From Thecamonas trahens ATCC 50062 (lineage: Eukaryota > Apusozoa > Apusomonadida > Apusomonadidae): a stretch of DNA of 35,969 bases. Each line of letters begins with the position of its first letter. The stretch's first letter is position 1. The translations under genes were made by a program, and so were the position numbers. Positions 1 to 10,237 of this stretch are shown piece by piece. The notes beneath the pieces are model-generated. The model had not been told where the DNA came from. It worked only from the letters and a program-made list of their open reading frames with translations, and ran no database searches. The stretch is taken from assembly GCF_000142905.1 (NCBI RefSeq), contig NW_013657635.1:214338-250306 (forward strand). The letters are read 5' to 3'.

Positions 1-50
1 GGTGATGGTGGGGATGGTGATGGTGGGGATGGTGATGGTAGGGATGGTGA
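1..50. repeat. 15-bp tandem repeat at the left edge
   Basis: About three copies of the unit GGTGATGGTGGGGAT, the third with one substitution, run from the window edge to about position 50. The array probably continues to the left. It lies upstream of the PIG-Z gene and is not convincingly coding. Confidence 0.8.
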
Positions 51-303
51 CCACAACCGCCCCATCCCATGACCCCCCTTCTCCCCCCATCCATCCCCCT
101 TGCCCCTCTCTCCCCACACCACCATACCCTTCAATGGTATCATCCCCATCGGCCGCCCGCAATGGCGCCACACTAACCATCCATTCTCACTCCTCCGCCC
201 GCTTGGCGCCATGTGGCCTCTGTCCGCCCCCCTCCGCCCCCCTCCCTCCCTTCCACGCTCAACCCGCACCACACCACTCATCACAGTAGTGTGGCGCGTG
301 ACC

Positions 304-1995
304 ATGTGCCTCTTCTCCAAACCACCTCCGCTCGCCCTCGTGGCTGCCCTGCTCCTCGCTGCTGCTGTGGTGAGCCCTTCGTACCTCCACCCGGACGAGC
401 ATCACCAGACGGCAGAGCTGGTGGCGCCAAGCGTGCTCGCCACACGCCCGCATCTGCCGTGGGAGGCCACGGCGGCGGCTCCGCTTCGCTCGTTGTACAT
501 TCCTTGGCTCGTGGCCGGCCTTCCATGGATGCTCATCTCGGCCATCGCCCCGTCAGCTCTCACTCCGTCGGTCATCGTCGCCGCGCCGCGCATCGCCTCG
601 GCCCTCTTCATCGCCCTTCCGGCGCACTGCTGCGTCATGGCGCTAGCACGCGCCCTCAGCAAAGATGTTCCCGACGCAGGCGTAGCTGGTCGACCAGGTA
701 GCGCTGCGTCGGCATCGAGCCCGCGCAAGGCTTCGGTGCGGTCGACGAGTCAGGTCCGCCGCGAGGGTCTGCGGCTGCGGCATCGGCACTCGGTGACCGA
801 CGAGGAGCCGCTGGCTTCGGCACAGCCGCCGCCGAGCTCGGTCGGTGACGCGCATGGTTTTGTGGCAAGCGTCGGGTGGCTGATGGCGACAGCGTGGCCG
901 GTGCTGATCATCGGCGCCCGCCCCCTGGCCAACGGGGTTGAGGCGGCGGCGGCGGCGGCGGCGTTGTTGACCGCCGACCGCTGGCGGCGGCGCGATTGCA
1001 ACGCCAGCGACATTGTCCCCGTCGCGGTTGTCGTGGCCCTGGGGATCTACTTGCGGCCATCGTTTCTGGGCTTTGCCGGCGGCCTCGCTCTCGTCATGGC
1101 GAGCTGGGCCGGGTGGGACCCCAAGCGGATGTTCGGCTCTGTGGCGGTTGGCCTGGCGGTGGTGGCTGGTGTCTGGCTCGCTGCAGCCTGCGGCGAGACA
1201 CTGCTTTATAGGTATACGCTCTCTGATCACACCGGGCACAACTACGAAGCGCTTGTGGTGCCGCCGATCAACTTTGTGGCGTACAATGGCGACGCAGCGT
1301 CGGTGGCGAGCCACGGCCTCCACCCGCGGGCGACACACGCACTTGTCAACACAGTCATGCTCTTCGGCCCGCTTTGGGCGATGGCGGGCTACGGGCTTGC
1401 TGCCGGGCGGCAAATGAGCGCGGGCCTGCGGTGGGTAATGGTGCCTGCGCTCGCCTTCCTCTGCCTGCTCTCTATCGTCCCGCACCAGGAGCCACGCTTC
1501 CTGGCGCCGATGATGGCCAGCGTGGCGGTGCTCGGCGCCGGGGCGGTGCAGGAGCTGGGCCCGATCGGGCGAAAGCGATTCTGGGCGTCATGGGCGGTGT
1601 TTAATCTTGCAACACTCGGCGTTTTCGGCGTCCTCCATCAGGGTGGCGTTGTGCCCGGCGCGGTGTGGGTGGCCAGCGAGGCTGGGCCGGACGCCACGGT
1701 TGTCGGCTTCCACACGTACATGCTCCCCGCGCATGTCATTGCGCGATCTGGAGCTAGAGTAGTGGATCTCGGCGGCACGGGCGTGTCGGCACTGGTGGAG
1801 GCGCTGAGCAGGTCGGGTGGACGGGCGTTTGTTCTCGCGCCGTCGAGTGTGCTGAGCACCGACGACGCGGTGGCGCTCGGGCTCGAGCTCGCCACCGCCT
1901 TCTTTCCGCACCTCTCGTTTGAGGATCTCGACAGCGCGCTGACGCTCAACGTGTGGGCGACGACGGACGCGACCTCGCTTGCAATGAGGTCTTGA
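304..1995 (+). CDS. PIGZ: SMP3/PIG-Z-like GPI alpha-1,2-mannosyltransferase IV (GT22)
   Basis: A multi-membrane-span ER enzyme that in this family adds the fourth mannose to the GPI anchor from dolichyl-phosphate mannose. The first hydrophobic segment (residues about 6-24) runs straight into the GT22 luminal motif HPDE at residues 29-32. Residues about 320-345 (PPINFVAYN, then HGLHPRATH and LVN) match the SMP3/PIG-Z signature. HQEPRF at about 394 is the family's conserved late motif and differs from the HKEFRF form of PIG-B. I chose the ATG at 304 (ACCATG context) because it gives 563 aa, close to usual PIG-Z length, with the signal-anchor at the N-terminus. In-frame ATGs at 100 and 211 would add a proline-rich leader. 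Residues about 120-182 are a low-complexity loop. The last 50 bases overlap the end of the opposite-strand gene. The family call is secure; PIG-Z over other GT22 members is likely. Confidence 0.85.
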   Translation: MCLFSKPPPLALVAALLLAAAVVSPSYLHPDEHHQTAELVAPSVLATRPHLPWEATAAAPLRSLYIPWLVAGLPWMLISAIAPSALTPSVIVAAPRIASALFIALPAHCCVMALARALSKDVPDAGVAGRPGSAASASSPRKASVRSTSQVRREGLRLRHRHSVTDEEPLASAQPPPSSVGDAHGFVASVGWLMATAWPVLIIGARPLANGVEAAAAAAALLTADRWRRRDCNASDIVPVAVVVALGIYLRPSFLGFAGGLALVMASWAGWDPKRMFGSVAVGLAVVAGVWLAAACGETLLYRYTLSDHTGHNYEALVVPPINFVAYNGDAASVASHGLHPRATHALVNTVMLFGPLWAMAGYGLAAGRQMSAGLRWVMVPALAFLCLLSIVPHQEPRFLAPMMASVAVLGAGAVQELGPIGRKRFWASWAVFNLATLGVFGVLHQGGVVPGAVWVASEAGPDATVVGFHTYMLPAHVIARSGARVVDLGGTGVSALVEALSRSGGRAFVLAPSSVLSTDDAVALGLELATAFFPHLSFEDLDSALTLNVWATTDATSLAMRS

Positions 1996-4361
1996 CGTCG
2001 AGGACAACAGCGCCATCGGAACGGGTAACGACGGCGCCGGAGCGCTCGTTGCGGACCCAGGCGACGGCGGCGTCGGCATCGCCGGCAAAGCCAAGCGCCG
2101 AGGTGAGGAGATCGAGCGGGACAACCGGGCGGTAGGCGCGGAGGAGGGTGTCGTAGGCCAGAGCGCGCATGCGGGGAAGCATCGGCTCCATGAGGTGGCC
2201 GGTGAGGCCGGGCGCGGCGTCAAGAAGGCGGTAAAACGCGGCATAGTCGCCGAGAGCGACGGTGGAGCGGACAGCGATGGCATGCTGGACCTCGTCCGAG
2301 GCGAGCTGCTCGCTGGTCAGGCCTGCAAGTGTCTTCATCAGCTCGAGGTCTTGCTGGTAGTAGACGGTGTAGAGGATGCGGTAGGCGGCAAACTCGGCGC
2401 GGGCACCGGCGTCCGGGATGGTGGCGTAGAGCGGCTTGAGCTGAGTCTGGCACTGGTTGTACTCGTCAAGGTCGCTGTTGGCGAGGGCGATGCGGGCGTG
2501 GGTCTCGTACACCTTGATGGTAAAAGCATTGTTGAGCCGCTGGACGGTGAGGTCCTGGCGGATCGACTTGAATTGCTCGCACACGTCGAGGTACGGCGTG
2601 CCGGCCTCGTAGGCGGCGACGTGGTGGTCGAGGGCGGCGCGGAGGACCGGGAGCGGGCGGACGGTGTCGGGTGCCGGCGGTGAGGTCAGCCGCAGGTATG
2701 GCTTGTTGAGCGAGGTCGAGGTGCCCTGGACCGAGACCGAGCCCCAGTCCATGTCTTCGGTGATGGCGGTCTTGGAGGCGGTGAGGTGTGCAAAAGCGTT
2801 GCCGCTCCAGATGGCGCTCGCGCGGGCCTCAGTTGCAGCCTCTTTGCGGGCCGACGCCTTGTTGGCCTTGCGGGCCAGCCGCTGCAGCTTGCGCAGCGCC
2901 TTGCGCGACATGTACTCGGGCAGGTCGCCGACCGGTGGAACCTCGACGCCGGCCTCGGCGGCTCCGAACCTGGCGGCGCGAAGGATCCGCTGCAGCTCCT
3001 CCTGGTCGAGCGAGGCGACGCGAACCATATCGCCGCCGCGCCCGCTAGCGCTAATCAGATCTTTCGGTGCCTTGCTCGCCTTGGCCTTTTTCGCCCGCTT
3101 CTTCTTGGGCACGCTCAGGCCCACAAAGTCGTCGTGGGTGTAGTACGAGGCCGAGGCCGAGGCCGAGGCCGCCGACGCCGCCGTCGCCGTGGCGGCGGCT
3201 GGCGGTGTGGGCGCGCGCTTGCGCTTGGCCGACGGCGCCTCGAGCGCCGACGAGACAGCAAACATGTGGGTCGGCAGCATGTTGAGTGGCGGGAGAGCGG
3301 CCCAGTTGGTCGACTCGAGCTCGCCCTTGGAGGCGAGGGCAGAGACAAGCGCCGAGACCCTGGCGGCGATCTGCTGCGACGAGAGCTGCGACCGGGCCTG
3401 CAGCCGCTGCTTGCGTGCGTAGGCCTTGATGGCCGGCGACCACTCGATGGTACCGGAGATGTCTTGCGTCGTCCCGCCTGTCGACGGCGGCGGGCCCGGC
3501 GGAAGCGGCGGCTTTGCCGGCGAACCCATCAGACTTGCTGACGGCGCTGAGGCCAGTGACGCTGCCACGGCCGCCTGGGCTGCGGCCTGTGCCTGAATGG
3601 CAGCAGCCTCTGCTTGAGCTTGCTGCATCGCCTCGGCCGACTCCTGCGGTGGCGGGTAAAAGGTAGACTGCGCGATCGGTGTGGCAGCCTGCGCTTGGGT
3701 GTACTCTTGGCCCGGAGCATGATGATGGCCCGGAGTGGTGGGGTACTGATACTGACCTGCGGGGTAGCCATCTGATCCGTAAGCCTGCTGCTGATGAGCG
3801 TATACGTTCTGAGCTGCGGGATGGCCAGCGTAGCCATGGCCTACCGCATGCTGCTGCTGCTGCTGCTGGTGGTGGTGGTGGTAGTGCTGCTGCTGCTGCT
3901 GCTGCTGATACTGATACTGATGCTGATGCTGATAGGCAGCGCCCCACTGTGGGGCGAGCTGCTGCTGCTGGCCATAGCCGGCCTGACTGCCATACGCTCC
4001 AGGCGTAGCAGCCATATACCCCGAATGGGCATAGCCAGCAGCATGGTGAGCCGACACGGGTGGCGGCGGGTAGTACGTAGTGTTGCCCCCACTCTGTCCC
4101 CCTGCTCCAACCATGCCCTGGCCCATACCACCAACCATACCGACTCCCACCAAGCCAGCTCCGACCGTCCCTCCCTGTGCCCCTCCGTGGGGCTGCCCGT
4201 GGGCGGGTGGCACTCCCCCTACCCCTGCTGCGCCTGCTACCCCCCATTCCCACCCCCACCCCCTCCTCCCCCTCCTCCCCCCCGCCTCCTTCTCCAGTTG
4301 TACCTCCCCAGGTATGCCCATGGTACCCTGCGTAGCTCCCGGGTGCCCCTTCCCACGACAT
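1946..4361 (-). CDS. LENG8: LENG8/THP3-like SAC3-PCI domain protein
   Basis: A predicted nuclear mRNA-processing/export factor of the LENG8/Thp3 branch of the SAC3/GANP family. The C-terminal third (roughly 2700-1990) carries the family core: YLRLTSPPAPDTVRP, then KSIRQDLTVQ, then YETHARIAL, then NQCQTQLK, all highly conserved in LENG8. A lysine-rich nuclear-localisation-like stretch (PKKKRAKKAKASK) lies near 3115-3070. The N-terminal half is low complexity, rich in Gln, His, Tyr and Gly, with a poly-Gln/His run at about 3912-3845, as in LENG8 N-termini. Start: I prefer the ATG at 4361 (MSWEGAPGSYAGYHGHTWG) joined by a short G-rich intron (about 4303-4234). The unspliced alternative starts at 4411 and reads through as 821 aa, but its first 60 residues are unlike the rest. 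The stop lies inside the PIG-Z coding sequence. Confidence 0.85.
3845..3912 (-). repeat. CAG/CAC microsatellite encoding poly-Gln/His
   Basis: CTG and GTG trinucleotides on the plus strand encode two Gln runs flanking a His run in the N-terminal disordered region of the LENG8-like protein. More CAG/CAC repeats follow to about 3935. Confidence 0.85.
4234..4303 (-). other. probable G-rich intron in the LENG8-like gene
   Basis: On the minus strand the donor is GTACAACT after TGGGGAG and the acceptor is GGTAGCAG. Removing about 70 nt joins the frame MSWEGAPGSYAGYHGHTWG to the frame AAGVGGVPPAHGQP in phase 1. A second in-phase acceptor lies 9 nt downstream. The intron is G-rich on the coding strand, like the BBS2 intron. 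The unspliced frame is also open, so cDNA would decide. Confidence 0.5.
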
Positions 4362-5126
4362 TGGCCCAAAGTGGTGGATCGCAGTGAGGTCTGCCGATGA
4401 GCCCGCGCCATGGACCACTACCATGGCGTCGATGGCCACTACCATGGCGGACATCTCTGCTGTGAGTCGTGCTTGGCCACCGAGTTCGGGATCTTCTGCC
4501 TTTGGTGTGAGCTACGGGGAGTGTTGCCACCACTGGCTAACACCCGCGAGGGGCTGGGCGATGCGAAGCTTTACTTTGCTTTGAGCGCCGATAGCGTCGG
4601 CACAGCTCGACTCTGGAGGAGCCCGGAAGCCACCCAGCTGCCCTTTGCAACACAATCTACGACAACGATGACAAAGAGCGGACTCTTGGCACCACACGAT
4701 CTCATTTGATTGTGGTGGACGTGAGAAGTGTGTGACATCAGCCCATGCAACCGCCTCGCCGGTCACGGTGTCGATCGGCACGATGTGCCGGCACAGAGGG
4801 GCCAGGCCGTCGAGCCAGCGGAGCGATCGCTCGGCCGGCATCATAGAGTACCTTGCACTTGGCCCAAAAGCGGTGTGATGGTGGCTCAGAGCTGACCTGG
4901 ACGATGGACTTTCATTCTGGAATGGAGGCATTGATTCAGTTGTGTGCCTGTCAGGACAGGGCTGATTCTCAGAACCGATGGCGTGTGAGCTTGGGGGGGG
5001 GGGGGGGGGGGGGTGACAGCATGTGTCAGTTGGAGCGACGGTGCAGGACAGGGAGAAGGTGGCGGTGGTGGGGATACACCCGACTACACACTAACTCCGG
5101 TACTGTTGAAGCTCGTTCTGTCCAAT
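4362..5126. other. intergenic region between divergent genes, with small cysteine-rich ORFs and a 21-G run
   Basis: About 765 bases between the LENG8-like and C2-SAM starts. Around 4395-4455 a short CCATGG-rich repeat occurs. A 99-codon plus-strand ORF (4410-4709) contains a CESC and CLWC pair, and a 139-codon minus-strand ORF (4931-4512) contains WCQESALCHRC. I recognise neither. The base composition is less GC-rich than the flanking genes. The G run is at 4993-5013. This is probably a bidirectional promoter region; a small gene cannot be excluded. Confidence 0.5.
4993..5013 (+). repeat. poly-G tract (21 G)
   Basis: An uninterrupted run of 21 guanines about 115 bases upstream of the C2-SAM start codon. 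Its exact length is prone to sequencing error. Confidence 0.85.
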
Positions 5127-6560
5127 ATGGCTGCATCCTCTTCGTTGACTGGTCTGGCTGATGATTCGTTCATTCATCAGCAATACGGCAATGACCCGCG
5201 GATGGTCAACTTCGCCAAATGGGGACCCATTGACAAGGATGTCATTGTCCTCGCCAGTGAGATCGATCGCCAGTTTGGCCACATCCCCGATGGTGCCCTC
5301 ATCGAGTTTCGCTTCTCCTGCAAAAACATCTTGGATATGGATGCTTTGTCCAAGTCGGATCCGATTCTCATCGGCACCGAGAACCGCTTTGTCCGCCTCA
5401 ACTGCCCCTACGATCGCAAGATCGGTACCACCGAGGTGAAGAAGAACGACAACAATCCAGTCTTCTACACCCCGCTCTACACCCGCGTCCGCAAAATCGA
5501 TCTGAAGGACCACGTCATGCGGTTCTTTATGCTGGACGTCGACAAGCCGGACCATCCGCTCACCTCGCTGACCTCGCACGACTACATCGGCGAGACCAAG
5601 GTCAACATGCTGTCGGTTCTCTCCGAGCCATCGTGCACCTTTACCACTCGTCTGGCGTGGGAGGACAAAGATCCGCGGGCGTCAATGGACGGCATGTCCA
5701 ATGGCATGAAGTTTGGTGGGCTGGCCTATCGCTCCCACGGTGCGCTAGGCACAATCACCGTCTCCGCCAACGTGGTCGACGAGACCGTCGAGCACGCCAT
5801 GGTGAGCTTCTCGCTCTCCGCCGCCGGCCTCGACAAGATGGATCGCTTCGGCAAGTCGGATCCGTATGTCATTGTGCGGCGGGCGCTGACGCCGGACGCG
5901 GTTGTCGGCTCGCCAGGCTGGGTCCCGGTCTACCGCACCGAGACCGTCAAGAAGACATTGGATCCGACCTGGCAGCCGGCAAGCATCTCGCTCTGCGGCC
6001 TCGCCGCCAACGATCTTCACAGGCAGCTCATGTTTGAGGTCTACGACTGGGACGCAGGCTCCGCCGACGACATCATTGGCTATGCGATCACCACCCTCGC
6101 CGACATGCTCGCCGGCAACGTCTCCATCCCGGTTATCAACACCGAAAAGGCGGCCAAGGCTGCGCGCAAGAAAAAATCGTACGACAACTCAGGCATGCTC
6201 ACCATTTCCAACACCCAGATGACTCCGATCTCCGGCTCTGAGCTCGGCCTTCCGGCGCCGCTCGACAACATTGAGCTTCTTGCTTGGGAGCGGTGGACCG
6301 TCGACGATGTCGTCTGCTTCCTCGTTCGAGAGCACAAGTACGACGTCGAGCTCGCCGAGCGGTTTCGTGCTGCCGAGATCGACGGCTTTGGCTTTGTTGC
6401 CCTCAACGACTCTGATCTTAAGGAGCTCGGCATGACCGTCATTGGCCGGCGGAAGCGACTCCTTGGCCTCATCCACCAGCTCAAGCGCGACTCCGACTCG
6501 GTGGCCTCCAACAGAGGCGCGCGTGCTTCGCGCGGCCTTGGCGGCGCGTTTGCCATGTAG
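5127..6560 (+). CDS. copine-like double-C2 protein with C-terminal SAM domain
   Basis: A 477-residue protein with tandem C2 domains of copine type and a SAM domain where copines carry a vWA domain. C2A spans about residues 50-175 (ALIEFRFSCKNI, calcium-loop acidics in DMDALSKSDP and LDVDKPD). C2B spans about 215-345 (LDKMDRFGKSDPY, YRTETVKKTLDPTW, FEVYDWDAGSADDIIG) and looks competent to bind calcium and membrane. The copine-specific linker KKKSYDNSGMLTISNTQ follows. SAM spans about 385-452 (WTVDDVVCFL to DLKELGMTVIGRRKRLL). The start at 5127 has A at -3 and G at +4. The upstream in-frame extension is non-conserved and starts just after the G run. A role in calcium-dependent membrane recruitment and SAM-mediated assembly is inferred from the domains. 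Confidence 0.85.
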   Translation: MAASSSLTGLADDSFIHQQYGNDPRMVNFAKWGPIDKDVIVLASEIDRQFGHIPDGALIEFRFSCKNILDMDALSKSDPILIGTENRFVRLNCPYDRKIGTTEVKKNDNNPVFYTPLYTRVRKIDLKDHVMRFFMLDVDKPDHPLTSLTSHDYIGETKVNMLSVLSEPSCTFTTRLAWEDKDPRASMDGMSNGMKFGGLAYRSHGALGTITVSANVVDETVEHAMVSFSLSAAGLDKMDRFGKSDPYVIVRRALTPDAVVGSPGWVPVYRTETVKKTLDPTWQPASISLCGLAANDLHRQLMFEVYDWDAGSADDIIGYAITTLADMLAGNVSIPVINTEKAAKAARKKKSYDNSGMLTISNTQMTPISGSELGLPAPLDNIELLAWERWTVDDVVCFLVREHKYDVELAERFRAAEIDGFGFVALNDSDLKELGMTVIGRRKRLLGLIHQLKRDSDSVASNRGARASRGLGGAFAM

Positions 6561-6830
6561 GCGCCGGTCTCCATCCCGACCTACAGCAACGCACCTCATT
6601 GATGACAGAAGCCATTGAAGACACCTTTTTCTCTCTGCAAAAGCCATCGAACCGCCGTCGCGATGAGCCATCGCTCCACATACTGGTCGAGGCGGGCGAC
6701 GTGTGGCAGACGGGCGGCAGTCGCCGACGACAGGCTCGGGAGCAGGGGCAGGGGCAGGGGAAGAAGAGGGGACGAGGGCAGCACCTCTCGCCAGTAAGAG
6801 GGTGTGGGCAAGGGCAAGTGCACAGAGGGG
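6561..6830. other. intergenic spacer between tandem genes
   Basis: Short spacer between the C2-SAM stop and the LRR start, with a G-rich stretch of GGGGCA-like units at about 6737-6780. I see no gene or clear terminator in it. Confidence 0.5.
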
Positions 6831-9800
6831 ATGGAGCCTGTGGTGGACGCCCGTGGGCACGTCAGCTTCCGCTTCCGACACGCGCGTGTAGTGCCTGCGG
6901 CGGTGTTTGGCGCCAAGACCGCGCCGCGTGTCACCGTCCTCAACATGGCCCACAACAAGCTGATGGGCTTGCCCGAGGGCTTGACCTTACTCTCTGGACT
7001 GCGCGAGCTAGACATGTCACACAACTCTCTCTCGTTGCTCAGATCGGACGAGATTGTCGACCAAACAGTGGCGATCGCGTCGACTAGCGCCGCAAGGGCG
7101 GCGAAGAAGAGTCGCCGCGGCAAGCAGCGAAAGAAGGGCAAGGCGCGAGGGCAGGGGCCATCCGCAGATGCTGATCTTGACCTGCTGCAGCTACCGGTCT
7201 TGATCCAAGTGGTTCGACTCTCACACAACAGACTGCACCGGGTCCCACGGTGTTTGCTCGCGCTTGACGAGCTCATCGAGCTGGATCTCAGCTGTAACTC
7301 GATCGACTCGTTGTCCGCTGAGGGCGCGAGTCTGGCAAACTGCACTTCGCTGCAGGTCTTGCGGCTGGCTGGCAATGCACTGTATACCATCGATGCTGAG
7401 TGGATGGCGTCGCTTCCGGCATCGCTGCGGATCCTCGACCTCTCACGCAACGATCTGGTGGCGCTGCCGTCCAGTGTGCGGACGCTGGAGCAGCTTAGTG
7501 TGCTCAATGTGAGCCACAACCGGCTCGTTGCGCTTCCGGTGGAAGTTGGTGGCATGCGCGTGCTGCGCGAACTGGATACCAGCCACAACCGGCTCGTGCG
7601 GCTGCCGTCGACGCTTCTCGGCCTGAGGCATGTGCTGCAGCGGCTCAACATCAGCTTCAACCCTGAGCTGCTCCGTACACGATACGGGGTTGCCGAGGAG
7701 GAGGCGCACTCATGTGTGGCTCAAGTTATGGATGTGATGGCCGGTGGCGAGGCAAAGGTAGTGGCCGTCGAGTCTGCGGTTGACGGGAGTGACGGGAGCG
7801 AAGAAGCCGCCGAGACCTCCACATTTGAGTGGGAGGAGGGCAAAGGCGAGTCTGAGGCCGACTTCTGGAGGTATGGTGTTGAGGCCGAGGCCGAGGATGG
7901 TGTCGAGGGCTGGGGTGATGGCGCGGAGGCCGAGATCGAGGGCTGGGGCGACGATTATGGTGAGCTTGAGGCCGAGGTCGAGGTCGAGGCCGAGGGCTGG
8001 GGCGACGATTATGGTGAGGTCGAGGCCGAGGTCGAGATCGAGGGCTGGAGTGACGATGATGGCGATGCTGGGGTCGAGGCCGAGGGCTGGAGTGGCGATG
8101 ATGGTGAGGCCGAGGTCGAAGCCGAGGTCGAGGCCGAAGGCTGGGGCGACGATTATGGTGAGGTCGAGACCGCGGTTGAGGCCGAGGGCTGGGGCGACGA
8201 TGATGGCGAGGCCGAGGTCGAAGCCGAGGTCGAGGGCTGGAGTGACGATGATGGTGAGGCCGAGGTCGAGGCCGAGGTCGAGGGCTGGGGCGACGATGAT
8301 GGTGAGGCCGAGGTCGAAGCCGAGGTCGAGGGCTGGAGTGACGATGATGGCGAGGCCGAGGTCGAAGGTGAGGCCGAGGTCGAAGCCGAGGTCGAGGGCT
8401 GGAGTGACGATGATGGCGAGGCCGAGGTCGAAGCCGAGGTCGAGGGCTGGGGATTATGGTGAGGTCGAAGCCGAGGTCGAGGCCGAGGGCTGGAGTGGCG
8501 ATGATGGTGAGGCCGAGGTCGAAGCCGAGGTCGAGGGCTGGAGTGACGATGATGGTGAGGCCGAGGTCGAGGCCGAGGTCGAGGGCTGGGGCGACGATGA
8601 TGGTGAGGCCGAGGTCGAAGCCGAGGTCGAGGGCTGGAGTGACGATGATGGTGAGGCCGAGGTCGAGGCCGAGGTCGAGGGCTGGGGCGACGATTATGGT
8701 GAGGTCGAGGCCGAGGTTGAGGCCGAGGGCTGGGGCGACGATGATGGTGAGGTCGAGGCCGAGGTCGAGGCCGAAGGCTGGGGCGGCGATTATGGTGAGG
8801 TCGAGGTCGAGGTCGAGATCGAGGGCTGGAGTGACGATGATGGCGATGCTGGGGTCGAGGCCGAGGGCTGGGGCGACGATGATGGTGAGTTCGAGGCCGA
8901 GGTCGAGGCCGAGGGCTGGAGTGACGATGATGGCGATGCTGGGGTCGAGGCCGAGGGCTGGGGCGACGATGCCAAGAGCCGGGACAGCAGTGAGGTCGAG
9001 GCTGGGGCCGAGGGCCACAGCTACAATTCCGATCTAAGAGGCAATGCCAAAGCCGAAGCCGCCGGCCGGGGAGCTCATACCAAGGATAAGGCCAAGACTG
9101 CGCCCGAGGCCCGTGGCCAAGCTGGACACGATATTGGCGACTGCACCACATCTGGCGAAGACTGCGCTTGGGAAGGCCGCAGGTCTATTGATGGCGATCC
9201 AGCAGCTGGCAACGTCGATGTCGATTGCACGGTAGCGGCTGTGGCGCGGCACAGCAGAGTCGCAGTCAGTCCTAGATCGCAGCGCAGGCTTAGCTCTGCA
9301 GCCTCATTTGATTCCTACCCATATTCTGTCACGCCGCAACCTCGCTCCGACTCGCGACGCCACACGGAGCGCGCTGTTGGCAACGATCCTCAGGCCATGG
9401 CCACGCCAAGTCCTCGCACCCATGCCAGCCGTCACCATCGTCCAAGCCATGTTGCCACCATCGCTCTACACGCGCCCACGCCCCCGACACCCCGCCGCCG
9501 CCGCCGCCGGCCGCCGCCGAGTTCTGCCTCCTTGCCGCTCCGCATTCCTGCTGTTCCACAACCGGCCACTCCGCCGCCACCACCGTCTACTGCCACTACG
9601 AATCTCAACTTTGATGATCTCCACCTCAGTTCCCGTGCCTTACCTCCTCCGCTTGCCCTTCCTCACCCGACTCGCCATCCATTACCGCCGCAGCGGCCCG
9701 AGCCGCATCCTGTGGCAGTCCCGCGCCGGACAACCACCCGCCACGCCGATGGTGATATCTGGACGCTTCTCAAAGAGACCATGCCCGTCCCAAGCCCGAC

Positions 9801-10233
9801 TCCATCCGAAGCCACACAACTGACCCGCCTACCTCCGCAGCGCTTTGCCTCTGCGCGTCGTCAACGTCTCCACAGCAAGGCACGACCAAGCTTCGTCACT
9901 GATCCGATTCGCTTTCCGGAGCTGCCGCCCCAGCCCACCGTCACCACCACCGCTGCCAGGCCTCCGTCGCAACCGCAACCGCCACTGCCATCAACACCAC
10001 CTTCTTCTTGTCCACCATCTCGCATTGTATCGCCTCCACTCTCAACTCGCTCGTTCCTCCGCGATCTTCTCGACGACACCCGTACACCAACCGCAACTCC
10101 GCGGTCTCCATCGCCACCTCCTACCACCACGCCACAGCCTGACCTTGCCTTTCCCGCTCGCGACTCTCTGCCGCGCGAGACCATCTCGTTCATTGACAGG
10201 ACATTCCTTTCTTCGCTTAGCCTTCGACGATAA
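6831..10233 (+). CDS. leucine-rich repeat protein with acidic Trp-containing repeat domain and Pro-rich tail (frameshifted)
   Basis: An N-terminal LRR domain (residues about 34-70 and 124-280, e.g. VTVLNMAHNKLMGLP, LRILDLSRNDLVALP, LSVLNVSHNRLVALP) of the RSU1/SHOC2-like short type. A lysine-rich insert lies near residues 80-115. About 23 acidic modules follow, typically EAEVEAEVEGWSDDDG, over 7880-8975. The C-terminal region (about 9000-10233) is Pro/Arg/Ser-rich and probably disordered. At about 8453 the repeat loses five bases (GGGGATTAT where neighbours have GGGGCGACGATTAT). The first frame then stops at 8460-8462, while the repeat pattern continues perfectly in another frame to the stop at 10231-10233. 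I treat it as one gene of about 1,135 codons. A genuine truncated 543-residue product is the alternative. The start ATG at 6831 is the first in frame. Function is unknown; LRRs suggest protein binding. Confidence 0.65.
7880..8975 (+). repeat. coding minisatellite, about 48-bp unit
   Basis: Long tandem array built of GAGGCCGAGGTCGA-type units ending in GGCTGG plus GACGATGATGG. The main unit is 48 bp (16 codons) with shorter and longer variants, and the array has about 23 GGCTGG modules. It encodes the acidic repeat of the LRR protein. Because the codons are simple, all other frames on both strands are also open, which creates long spurious ORFs. The 5-base loss at about 8453 lies inside it. 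Confidence 0.9.
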
Positions 10234-10237
10234 AGGT

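Noticed and set aside
643-1485. 280-codon minus-strand ORF inside PIG-Z
   Set aside because: Arg/His-rich antisense shadow of a clearly conserved plus-strand gene.
7726-9018. 430-codon minus-strand ORF (hydrophobic LGLDLT-type repeats)
   Set aside because: It is the antisense of the 48-bp coding minisatellite; the LRR frame continues into this repeat with homologous LRRs upstream.
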